Assembly (NCBI GenBank): GCA_016285615.1
Contig: JAEERB010000161.1
Span: 1-5,258 of the forward strand
Direction: 5' to 3'
DNA: 5,258 bases
Source: Bacteroidales bacterium
GTDB lineage: Bacteria > Bacteroidota > Bacteroidia > Bacteroidales > WCHB1-69
Part shown: positions 1 through 5,258 of the stretch, one piece after another
Numbering within the stretch: the first letter of the stretch is position 1
How the letters are laid out: the number at the start of each line of letters is the position of its first letter
Translations under genes and position numbers: made by a program
The notes under the pieces: generated by a model
Seen by the model: only the letters and a program-made list of their open reading frames with translations
Told to the model about the DNA's origin: nothing
Database searches by the model: none

Positions 1-221
1 AGTGAGGAGTTAAGGAACTAAGGAGTTAAGAAGTTGAGAATTATGGAGTTATGGAATTATGATGCTATTAAGTGAGATGTGAACAGTGAGAAGTGAACAG
101 TGATAAAATCGCTAACAACTAAAAACTAATAACTAAAAACTATTTTATGAATTGTGCATTGTGAATCGTGAATTGAATCATCATTATACATTGTAAATTA
201 TAAATTGTAAATTGTAATTGT
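1..221. repeat. Mosaic of five short tandem-repeat blocks (7-8 bp units), no gene
   Basis: This AT-rich stretch has no credible coding content and resolves into five tandem blocks. Block A (7-61) has seven units near GAGTTAAG, period 8 (one unit of 7). Block B (71-105) has five units near AGTGAAC, mostly period 7. Block C (114-141) has four units near AAAAACT, period 7. Block D (149-176) has four units near GAATTGT, period 7. Block E (188-221) has four and a fraction units near AAATTGT, period 7, ending on the base before the ATG at 222. Short non-repeat spacers separate the blocks (62-70, 106-113, 142-148, 177-187). Units within a block differ by one or two bases, so the arrays are degenerate. 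The left edge of the window probably cuts the mosaic, since bases 1-6 (agtgag) already look like a block B unit. From memory, similar low-complexity mosaics occur between Bacteroidales genes; I know of no assigned function. Confidence 0.85.
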
Positions 222-671
222 ATGTCTGAGTGGGATTTTGTACTGCGTATATTTGCGGCCACGGTGTTGGGTGGCTTGATAGGTTTGGAGCGTGAATACC
301 GTGCCAAGGAGGCGGGTTTCCGCACGCATTTCTTAGTGGCGCTTGGCTCTGCGCTGTTTATGATTGTGTCGGCCTATGGTTTTAGCACTGTGCCCATGGT
401 GGCGACTTCCCGCTGGGATGTGGCGCGTATTGCGGCGCAGGTGGTTTCGGGCATCGGCTTCATTGGCGCCGGCGCGATTATCTTTCATAAGAGTGAGAAT
501 ATAGTCAGCGGCATCACCACGGCGGCCTGTTTGTGGGTTACTGCCGCGATTGGCTTAGCTTGCGGCGGCGGCATGTATATCATCGCCACTGCCAGTACCG
601 TCTTGGTATTGATAGGTCTTGAAGCCTTCAATTTCTTCTTACACAAAATCAAACGGAAAAAGAGGGAGTAG
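222..671 (+). CDS. MgtC/SapB family inner-membrane protein
   Basis: This 149-residue protein matches the short form of the MgtC/SapB family, small multi-pass inner-membrane proteins. In pathogens, MgtC is needed for growth in low Mg2+ and within macrophages, and in Salmonella it has been linked to F1Fo ATPase inhibition and to PhoR-dependent phosphate uptake. Family signatures are visible: the GGLIGLEREYRAKEAGFRTH stretch (residues 17-36) with its acidic/basic pairs, a GIGFIGAGAI turn (77-86), and GITTAACLWVTAAIG (97-111). About four hydrophobic segments are expected (near 5-22, 36-53, 68-88, 97-136), followed by a basic tail (KIKRKKRE). The larger MgtC type carries an extra C-terminal soluble domain; this protein does not. 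The ATG at 222 fits the usual family N-terminus; there is no Shine-Dalgarno site, and repeat block E abuts the codon. It converges on the Na/Pi transporter gene with only five bases between stops. The family call is firm; the substrate or partner is unknown. Confidence 0.93.
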   Translation: MSEWDFVLRIFAATVLGGLIGLEREYRAKEAGFRTHFLVALGSALFMIVSAYGFSTVPMVATSRWDVARIAAQVVSGIGFIGAGAIIFHKSENIVSGITTAACLWVTAAIGLACGGGMYIIATASTVLVLIGLEAFNFFLHKIKRKKRE

Positions 672-699
672 GGGCGTTATTCTTGGAATGAGTAGCCCC
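671..699. terminator. Candidate hairpin at the convergent MgtC / Na-Pi junction
   Basis: GGGGC (671-675) pairs with GCCCC (695-699). Inside it, TTATTC (677-682) pairs with GAATGA (686-691), with one G-U type pair and a TTG loop, giving about 11 base pairs broken by a small internal loop. It spans both stop codons. Read on the minus strand, a five-T run follows about ten bases after the stem, so it may serve the transporter transcript. No T-run follows on the plus strand, so bidirectional use is doubtful. This was folded by eye only. Confidence 0.35.
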
Positions 700-2641
700 A
701 GCCTTGGAGTTCCACTAAGTTGTCGGCATAGGGGCCGATTTTCCTTCGTATGTGCGCGATGGTCATTTCCACCAAATGTGGTGTGGCTGTAGCATCATCG
801 GGCCATACAGCCGAAAGCAGTTGGTCTTTAGAGAAAACCTTATCCCTGTTCTCCAGGAAGAATTTCAGCAGTTCGTATTCGCTTTTGGTGAAAGAAACCT
901 CCTCACCGTCCACGCTGATTGTTTTCGCGTCCGTATCAATCTGGATGCCGCGGAAGCGGATGCCGTTTCTTACCGCACCCATACGGGCTTCCACCACATT
1001 GATGATGTAATCACCCGTCTTTTCGCATTCGTTGAACAGGTCGGCAAAGACGGTGCCTTCATCGTAACCGTATAAGCGGGCGTTGAGGTTTTCGATATTC
1101 TGTTGCTTGAGGCTGTTACGACAAGCGTTGATCTGGTGTTCCATATCTTCCGACTGCGCAATGTCGTACTCTTCCTTTCGGCCGGAGAGAAGGGCGTTCA
1201 TTCTCGTAAGCGCTTCATTCACAAGACCGAATAACTTCTGAATGCCTTCGTCTTGCTGTTGGGTGAAGGCAATCTTGCTGTTTCGCTTTCGGCGAATGGT
1301 GCGTGCCAAGTTAAAGCAGCTGTCGCTTACAGACTCCAGCTCGCCAATCTGGCGGAGCATGGCGCGGATTTTCTCTTTGGTCTCATCGGAAAGGTGAGCC
1401 GCGCCCACATCGCCCAAGTAGCGGCCAATCTCGTTTTCCATACGGTCGCTGCCTTCTTCGCCGTGCTGTATTCGCTCGAATAGTTTGGTGAAGGTCTGCT
1501 CATCTTTGGTGTTATAAAGTTCCTGCACCAGTGCGAACATACGCTGTGTCTTCTCGCCAAAGACGATAATCTCTTTCTGTGCCTGCAGGACGGAGATTTC
1601 AGGGGTTTTCATAATACCGCCGCGGATGTACTGCAGGCGGAACTCGTCTTCATCGTCAACCTTCTGGGAGCGTATGATTTTGCAGACGATTTTCTCTATC
1701 TGCGGGATGAATCCGATGAGCAGGGTTGTATTGATAACGTTGAATCCTGTGTGGAATGTCGCCAGCGCAAAAGTAAGTCGCGCCGTATCGATGGTGTCTG
1801 CCGTCGGGTCAAGGCCAACGATGCGGCAAACCAATTTCACGAAAGGATAGAACACTATCAGTACCCAAATGACGCCGAAAACATTGAACAGCAAGTGTGC
1901 CATAGCCGCTCTTCGCGCCTGTGTGTTGGCCGACAGGGCTGCAAGGTTGGCGGTGAGCGTGGTACCGATGTTTTCGCCCATAACCAGTGCAATGCCCTGG
2001 AAGATGGAGATGGCGCCGGTAGAGCAGAGCACCATGGTAATGGCCATGAGCGCTGCGGAGGATTGGGCTATGAAGGTCAGAATAGTGCCAATGAGTAGGA
2101 AAAGCAGAATGGTAAGGTAGCTTCCCGAGTCGAACGAGGCGAAGAAGTTCACCACTTCGGGCTTGCTGGCAAGGTCCATTTCAATGCCGGTCTGTCGTAG
2201 CATGCCCAACGCAAAAAGCAAGAATGACAAGCCGAAGAGGAAATCGCCGATGTAGCGGTGTTTGCCCATCTGGATGAGGACAATGCCGATGAGGAAGGCT
2301 GGCCACACCACGTTGATGATGTTGAAGGAGAAGCCTGCCGACATAATCCAGGCGCTCATCGTGGTGCCGATGTTGGCGCCCATGATGATGGAGATAGCCT
2401 GCGCCAGTGTGAGGAGGGCGGCGTTGACAAACGAAACCGTCATAACCGTGGTGGCCGCCGAAGATTGGACAGCGACAGTGACGAGGGCGCCGGTGGCGAC
2501 GCCAGAGAAGCGGTTGGTGGTCATGGCGCCCAGAAGGTGGCGCAGTTGCGGACCCGCCATTTTCTGCAGGGCCTCGCTCATGACTTTCATGCCATATATC
2601 AAAAGGGCAATGCAGCCCAAGAGTTTAAAGGCAACTAGCAT
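677..2641 (-). CDS. Na+/phosphate cotransporter with PhoU-like region and C-terminal PhoB/OmpR-type winged-helix DNA-binding domain
   Basis: This 654-residue protein has three parts. Residues 1-325 form the Na/Pi-cotransporter (NptA-like) membrane domain with two inverted repeats. The first carries QSSAATT (59-65) and GANIGTT (88-94); the second carries QSSAA (193-197) and GENIGTT (222-228). These QSS motifs form the Na+/Pi site in this family. Residues about 345-557 are a helical, charged PhoU-like cytoplasmic region. Usual family members end near here, at about 540-590 residues. Residues about 562-654 are an added winged helix of the OmpR/PhoB effector class: EYELLKFF (588-595), KVFSKDQLLSAVW (601-613), recognition helix about 619-636, and wing ending GWGYSF (647-652). 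There is no receiver domain, and the frame is continuous with almost no linker. The ATG at 2641 gives the standard family N-terminus (LLIYGMKVMSEAL, 13-25). The gene is divergent from the HAD lipoprotein gene and convergent with the MgtC-like gene. Uptake of Pi is well supported; gene regulation is inferred. Confidence 0.93.
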   Translation of the reverse strand: MLVAFKLLGCIALLIYGMKVMSEALQKMAGPQLRHLLGAMTTNRFSGVATGALVTVAVQSSAATTVMTVSFVNAALLTLAQAISIIMGANIGTTMSAWIMSAGFSFNIINVVWPAFLIGIVLIQMGKHRYIGDFLFGLSFLLFALGMLRQTGIEMDLASKPEVVNFFASFDSGSYLTILLFLLIGTILTFIAQSSAALMAITMVLCSTGAISIFQGIALVMGENIGTTLTANLAALSANTQARRAAMAHLLFNVFGVIWVLIVFYPFVKLVCRIVGLDPTADTIDTARLTFALATFHTGFNVINTTLLIGFIPQIEKIVCKIIRSQKVDDEDEFRLQYIRGGIMKTPEISVLQAQKEIIVFGEKTQRMFALVQELYNTKDEQTFTKLFERIQHGEEGSDRMENEIGRYLGDVGAAHLSDETKEKIRAMLRQIGELESVSDSCFNLARTIRRKRNSKIAFTQQQDEGIQKLFGLVNEALTRMNALLSGRKEEYDIAQSEDMEHQINACRNSLKQQNIENLNARLYGYDEGTVFADLFNECEKTGDYIINVVEARMGAVRNGIRFRGIQIDTDAKTISVDGEEVSFTKSEYELLKFFLENRDKVFSKDQLLSAVWPDDATATPHLVEMTIAHIRRKIGPYADNLVELQGWGYSFQE

Positions 2642-2660
2642 ACGGTTGTTTTTTCGGCTG

Positions 2661-2691
2661 CAAAGATATGTATTTTGTCACTTTTTTACAA
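2661..2691 (-). promoter_or_regulatory. Bacteroidetes-type promoter for the Na/Pi transporter gene
   Basis: On the minus strand, TATCTTTG (2668-2661) matches the Bacteroidetes -7 consensus TAnnTTTG exactly. A TTG (2691-2689) lies 20 bases upstream, the expected place for the -33 element. Transcription would begin a few bases past 2661, leaving a leader of roughly 15 bases before the ATG at 2641. The leader is A-rich (gccgaaaaaacaaccgt), as is common for translation in this phylum. Confidence 0.7.
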
Positions 2692-2713
2692 CGGTTTTTT
2701 GGAAGAATTTTTT
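2682..2713. promoter_or_regulatory. Three T6 tracts spaced exactly 13 bp in the divergent intergenic region
   Basis: TTTTTT occurs at 2682-2687, 2695-2700 and 2708-2713, so starts are 13 bases apart. They lie between the divergent transporter and HAD genes, overlapping the upstream half of the transporter promoter. A fourth T6 lies at 2649-2654 in the transporter leader, out of phase. Further right, AAATTCAT is repeated directly at 2724-2731 and 2743-2750. A plus-strand promoter for the HAD gene must lie here, but only weak -7 candidates are seen (TAATATTG at 2715-2722, or TAAATTCA at 2723-2730 with TTTG at 2698-2701). Regular T tracts could bend DNA or mark a protein site; neither is shown. 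Confidence 0.3.
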
Positions 2714-2759
2714 GTAATATTGTAAATTCATTGTGTATTCAGAAATTCATCATCGGTAA

Positions 2760-3866
2760 ATGATTAGAAAATTTTTCATCAGCGCCCTCTGCCTATTGCT
2801 GGCAGTATCTTGTACCCGTGAACCTGAAGCGGTAATCCTTCAGGAAGGCAAGTGGGACCCGCAGGTGCGGGAAGCACTTAATGAACTTATGGCCAATGCT
2901 GGGCATGGCTCGTATGCCGTGTTCGATTTCGACCAAACATCCATTGTGCACGATATTTCGAATGCCCTCTGGGTATATCAGATTGAGCATCTGCGTTTTG
3001 CTGATGCCCCCATCCATCACTTCTTGGACGGCATTCCAACACCAGAAGAGGCAATGCCAGAGATGGGACTGACTTACGCAGAGATGGGGGATGCTCTGTT
3101 GGCTGAGTATCAAACTCTTAAGTCGAGGTTGGATGCAGGCGAAAGCATCGAAGTCATTCGTCAATCAGACGAGTACCTTGACTTTCGTGCTCGCATGTTG
3201 TCTCTTATGGAGGCGATGGATGAGCAGTGGGGCAGTTGGGTGACCTACCTTTGGCAGCCCGGATTGTTGGCAGGCTATACCGAAGCCGAGGCCAAAGCGC
3301 TTGTCCATGATGCCATTGTCGAGCATTTGGGTAGGAACAAGTTGGCTGTTGAGCAGTGGCGCTCGCCCGACGGCCGTTGGGGTGGCGATGTGCAACGCGG
3401 CATCTGGCTCTCTCCCGAGATGAAAAATCTGTATCGCTGTCTCGAAGAGGCGGGGATTGACACGTATATCTGTTCTGCCTCTTTGGAACTCATTGTGGAA
3501 GCGCTGGCCTGCGATCCTGTGTTAGGGCTCGGCCTGTCTGCAGATAGGGTGTTTGGACTCCGTTTTGTTGCGGGAGAGAGGATTGTAGCGCAGTTTGACC
3601 AAAATTATGAGCAGCCCAATAGGGAGGGGAAGGTGGACTGCATCCGTGCGTATATGGCTCCTTCGCATGGCAATGCTGGACCTGTGCTGGTTGCCGGCGA
3701 CAGCAATGGCGATGTGGCCATGCTCACGGCTTTCACGGACATGAAGCACGGCCTTATCATAGATGTCGGTCGCAGTGCAGAATCTGCCATCGGGCAGCTT
3801 GCTACCCAAGCCAAAGAGGCTGACAACAAGGGGCTTTATCTCCTCCAGCTGTCGTTTGAACGGTAA
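2760..3866 (+). CDS. HAD-superfamily phosphatase, exported lipoprotein
   Basis: This is a 368-residue protein with a lipoprotein signal: basic start (MIRKFF), hydrophobic core (residues 7-17) and a lipobox ending at Cys18 (AVSC). It should sit on an envelope membrane facing the periplasm or outside. All four HAD motifs are intact: motif I DFDQT (56-60; nucleophile D56, acid/base D58), motif II S239 in CSAS, motif III K291 in GKVDC, and motif IV GDSNGD (313-318; D314, D318). The region between motifs I and II (about 66-235) is a large C1-type helical cap that would set substrate choice. The pattern resembles the phosphoserine-phosphatase-like group and, by recollection, secreted phosphorylcholine phosphatases (PchP), so a small phosphomonoester is likely; the exact substrate is unknown. 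The gene diverges from the Na/Pi transporter, which suggests release of phosphate for uptake. The start is fixed by the signal peptide. No clear ribosome binding site is seen. Confidence 0.88.
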   Translation: MIRKFFISALCLLLAVSCTREPEAVILQEGKWDPQVREALNELMANAGHGSYAVFDFDQTSIVHDISNALWVYQIEHLRFADAPIHHFLDGIPTPEEAMPEMGLTYAEMGDALLAEYQTLKSRLDAGESIEVIRQSDEYLDFRARMLSLMEAMDEQWGSWVTYLWQPGLLAGYTEAEAKALVHDAIVEHLGRNKLAVEQWRSPDGRWGGDVQRGIWLSPEMKNLYRCLEEAGIDTYICSASLELIVEALACDPVLGLGLSADRVFGLRFVAGERIVAQFDQNYEQPNREGKVDCIRAYMAPSHGNAGPVLVAGDSNGDVAMLTAFTDMKHGLIIDVGRSAESAIGQLATQAKEADNKGLYLLQLSFER

Positions 3867-3867
3867 T

Positions 3868-4422
3868 TTAGGAGTTCGCCTCTGTACAAATATATTCCAC
3901 TTTATTGCCTACGCTGGTCAAGTACTTTTGAAACGCCTCTTGGGTGATGACCACCGTGCCGCGGCAGTCGTTTGGGTGAAAACTCAGTGAAGGCGCATCT
4001 TTCAGTCGCCTGTCTAAGAATAGTATCACGTGGTGCTCCGTATCGTTAATCAAGCCGAAAGGGCTGACACTGCCTGGTTCCAGGCCTAAGTAGCGCATCA
4101 TCCGTTCAGGTGAGGCGAACGAGAGCTTGCCGGGTGCTTTCATCCCTTGTGAAACTAATACATCCTTCAGCCAGTGCTCGATGTCGTGAATGGCCAAGTC
4201 GTCGTCGCAGGGGAAGCAGATCAGGTAGTGCTGGTCGCCCTTGTGGTTGCGCATGAAGATGTTCTTGCAATGCATACTGCCGTCGTCGTGCCACCACCGC
4301 TTGGCCTCCTCGATGGTCTTGCCTTCAGGGTGGTTGTAGGTCGTAAACGGAATGTCATGCTCTTCCAAATAGCGCAACACCTTTTCCTGCCGTTCGGAAA
4401 TGATTTCGTAGTTGGCCCTCAT
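3868..4422 (-). CDS. YbaK/ProX-family aminoacyl-tRNA deacylase (PrdX-like)
   Basis: This is a 184-residue, free-standing editing-domain protein of the YbaK/ProX family, cytoplasmic enzymes that hydrolyse mischarged tRNA (typically Ala-tRNAPro or a related error) in trans. An N-terminal helix (about 8-22) leads to the domain. The family Lys is at K53 in HCKNIFMRN (51-59), followed by the YLICF strand (66-70). GSVSPFGLIND (117-127) is the typical substrate-pocket loop, and HPNDCRGTVVIT (149-160) is the usual closing segment. Length and layout fit the PrdX/ProX subgroup, though substrate identity (Ala, Ser, Cys or other) cannot be read from sequence alone. Its ATG shares one base with the TAA of the upstream alcohol dehydrogenase gene, so the two are probably co-transcribed and translationally coupled. 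It ends one base from the stop of the convergent HAD gene. No role in the neighbouring phosphate genes is apparent. Confidence 0.9.
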   Translation of the reverse strand: MRANYEIISERQEKVLRYLEEHDIPFTTYNHPEGKTIEEAKRWWHDDGSMHCKNIFMRNHKGDQHYLICFPCDDDLAIHDIEHWLKDVLVSQGMKAPGKLSFASPERMMRYLGLEPGSVSPFGLINDTEHHVILFLDRRLKDAPSLSFHPNDCRGTVVITQEAFQKYLTSVGNKVEYICTEANS

Positions 4423-4424
4423 TA
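4420..4424 (-). other. TAATG stop/start overlap (translational coupling)
   Basis: On the minus strand the alcohol dehydrogenase TAA (4424-4422) and the deacylase ATG (4422-4420) share the A at 4422. Upstream, the sequence is A-rich (ctgaaagaaagc), with no strong Shine-Dalgarno motif. The arrangement suggests that ribosomes ending the first gene re-initiate on the second, and it fixes the deacylase start. Confidence 0.75.
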
Positions 4425-5258
4425 CATGCTTTCTTTCAGTATTTCAATAACTTCCTCGCGGGTAAGCGTCTTGTAGCCGCCAGTGAGCAGGAAGGTGCTG
4501 TTGGCAATGGCCGGAATCATCTCTTCGGTGACGCCGAGCTCTTTCAGGTGCAGCACAACGCCAATTTCACGCATCCATGCCTCTAATGCTTGTAAGCCAT
4601 CTTCTGCAATCTGTCGGTCAGATTTGCCTTCGCCGTGGATGCCCCAAACGTTTTGGGCGAAGCGCACGAATTTGGGCAGGCCGGCGTCCAGAATATGGTG
4701 GTAGTAGGCCATCGAAACGGCCGCTAAGGTCATGCCGTGGGTGGCATTGGTGTGGGCGCCAACGGCTTGGCCAATCATGTGCACTTCCCAGTCGGTGGAT
4801 TTGCCCATTTTGAGGAGCGTGTTCAGTGCCCATGTGGCTGTCCACATAATGTTCGAGCGTGCTTCGTAATCGCGCGGGTTCTTCACTGCCACGCGACTGC
4901 TCCGTATCAGCGATTGCATCAGCCCTTCGGCGATGTAGTCGGTGGTGTTGTCGTCATCGTCGCTCAGATACTGTTCCAAGATGTGGCACATGATGTCGTA
5001 GAAGCCCGCAACCATCTGATATTGAGGAACTGTGTAAGTGAATGTCGGGTTGAGGATGGTGAATTTCGGGAAGGCGTAGGGACCGAACACTTTGCCTACT
5101 TTCAGTCCTTCGGCGTGGTTGGTGATGACACTGCCGCCGTTCATCTCGCTGCCCGTGCCGACCATCGTCAGGATGCTGCCCACAGGAATCACTTTGCAGC
5201 TGGCCTCCTCACCGCGGAGGTAGTATTTCTGCCACGGGTCCTCTTCGCACCATGCGGA
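4422..5258 (-). CDS. Iron-containing alcohol dehydrogenase (YqhD/butanol dehydrogenase type), 5' end beyond window
   Basis: The frame stays open to the right edge, giving 278 visible residues. By comparison with full-length relatives of about 385 residues, roughly 105-110 N-terminal residues, including the GGGS nucleotide-binding motif, lie outside. A GTG at 5192 sits inside conserved sequence (QKYYLRGEE precedes it) and is not the start. The TGSEMNGGSVITN segment (visible residues 35-47) is typical of the family. Metal ligands are intact: D88 and H92 in YDIMCH, H160 in EVHMIG and H174 in NATHGM, the last two being 14 apart as in FucO and YqhD. Q164 replaces a second-shell His conserved in those two enzymes. 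The product should be a cytoplasmic NAD(P)H-linked reductase of aldehydes or ketones using Fe2+ or Zn2+; the substrate is unknown. It is the upstream partner of the deacylase gene. Confidence 0.93.
   Translation of the reverse strand, partial: SAWCEEDPWQKYYLRGEEASCKVIPVGSILTMVGTGSEMNGGSVITNHAEGLKVGKVFGPYAFPKFTILNPTFTYTVPQYQMVAGFYDIMCHILEQYLSDDDDNTTDYIAEGLMQSLIRSSRVAVKNPRDYEARSNIMWTATWALNTLLKMGKSTDWEVHMIGQAVGAHTNATHGMTLAAVSMAYYHHILDAGLPKFVRFAQNVWGIHGEGKSDRQIAEDGLQALEAWMREIGVVLHLKELGVTEEMIPAIANSTFLLTGGYKTLTREEVIEILKESM

Noticed and set aside
1..221. CRISPR array
   Set aside because: Units are 7-8 bp, contiguous and degenerate, with no unique spacers of about 30 bp.
140..325. Minus-strand 61-codon reading frame overlapping the MgtC-like gene start
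   Set aside because: Its C-terminal half is translated from the 7-bp repeat blocks and its N-terminal half is antisense to conserved MgtC sequence; no promoter or family pattern supports it.
2258..2717. Long plus-strand frames (126 and 151 codons) inside the Na/Pi transporter gene
   Set aside because: They are antisense to strongly conserved transporter repeats and show no protein-like family pattern.
2642..2759. Riboswitch or small RNA in the divergent intergenic region
   Set aside because: No conserved riboswitch core or strong hairpin is visible, and the transporter leader is only about 15 bases if the promoter call is right.
4741..4800. Loss of an iron ligand in the alcohol dehydrogenase
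   Set aside because: At first Q164 seemed to replace a ligand His, but the 14-residue spacing in FucO and YqhD shows the ligand is H160, which is present.
5190..5192. GTG at 5192 as the alcohol dehydrogenase start
   Set aside because: The frame continues without a stop to the window edge through family-like residues (DPWQKYYLRGEE), and a protein starting here would lack the nucleotide-binding domain.

Overview
The window looks like a chromosomal segment from a Bacteroidales bacterium, perhaps Prevotella or Bacteroides-like. The assignment rests on a good match to the Bacteroidetes promoter (TTG, 20 bases, then TAnnTTTG) ahead of the transporter gene, A-rich leaders instead of Shine-Dalgarno sites, and a family of short 7-8 bp AT-rich intergenic repeats that I associate with that order. 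Genus is not resolved.

Layout from left to right. Bases 1-221 hold no gene; they are a mosaic of five tandem-repeat blocks with 7-8 bp units, the last of which ends on the base before the next start codon. At 222-671 (+) lies a short MgtC/SapB-family membrane protein. Tail-to-tail with it, 677-2641 (-) encodes a 654-residue Na+/phosphate cotransporter with a PhoU-like cytoplasmic region and, unusually, a C-terminal OmpR/PhoB-type winged-helix DNA-binding domain. A 118-bp divergent intergenic region (2642-2759) carries the transporter promoter and three evenly spaced T6 tracts. At 2760-3866 (+) is a lipoprotein of the HAD phosphatase superfamily. Tail-to-tail with it, one base away, is a minus-strand pair: an iron-containing alcohol dehydrogenase (4422-5258, cut by the right edge) followed by a YbaK/ProX-type aminoacyl-tRNA deacylase (3868-4422). 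Their stop and start codons share one base.

The main point of interest is the transporter. Phosphate uptake channel, PhoU-like domain and PhoB-like DNA-binding domain are joined in one reading frame, with no receiver domain. It is flanked by a divergent exported phosphatase and a convergent MgtC-like protein, a family linked to phosphate uptake in Salmonella. My inference is a small phosphate-homeostasis locus in which the transporter itself may act as a membrane-tethered regulator, possibly of the shared intergenic region. The ADH/deacylase pair looks like an unrelated metabolic and housekeeping operon whose promoter lies outside the window.
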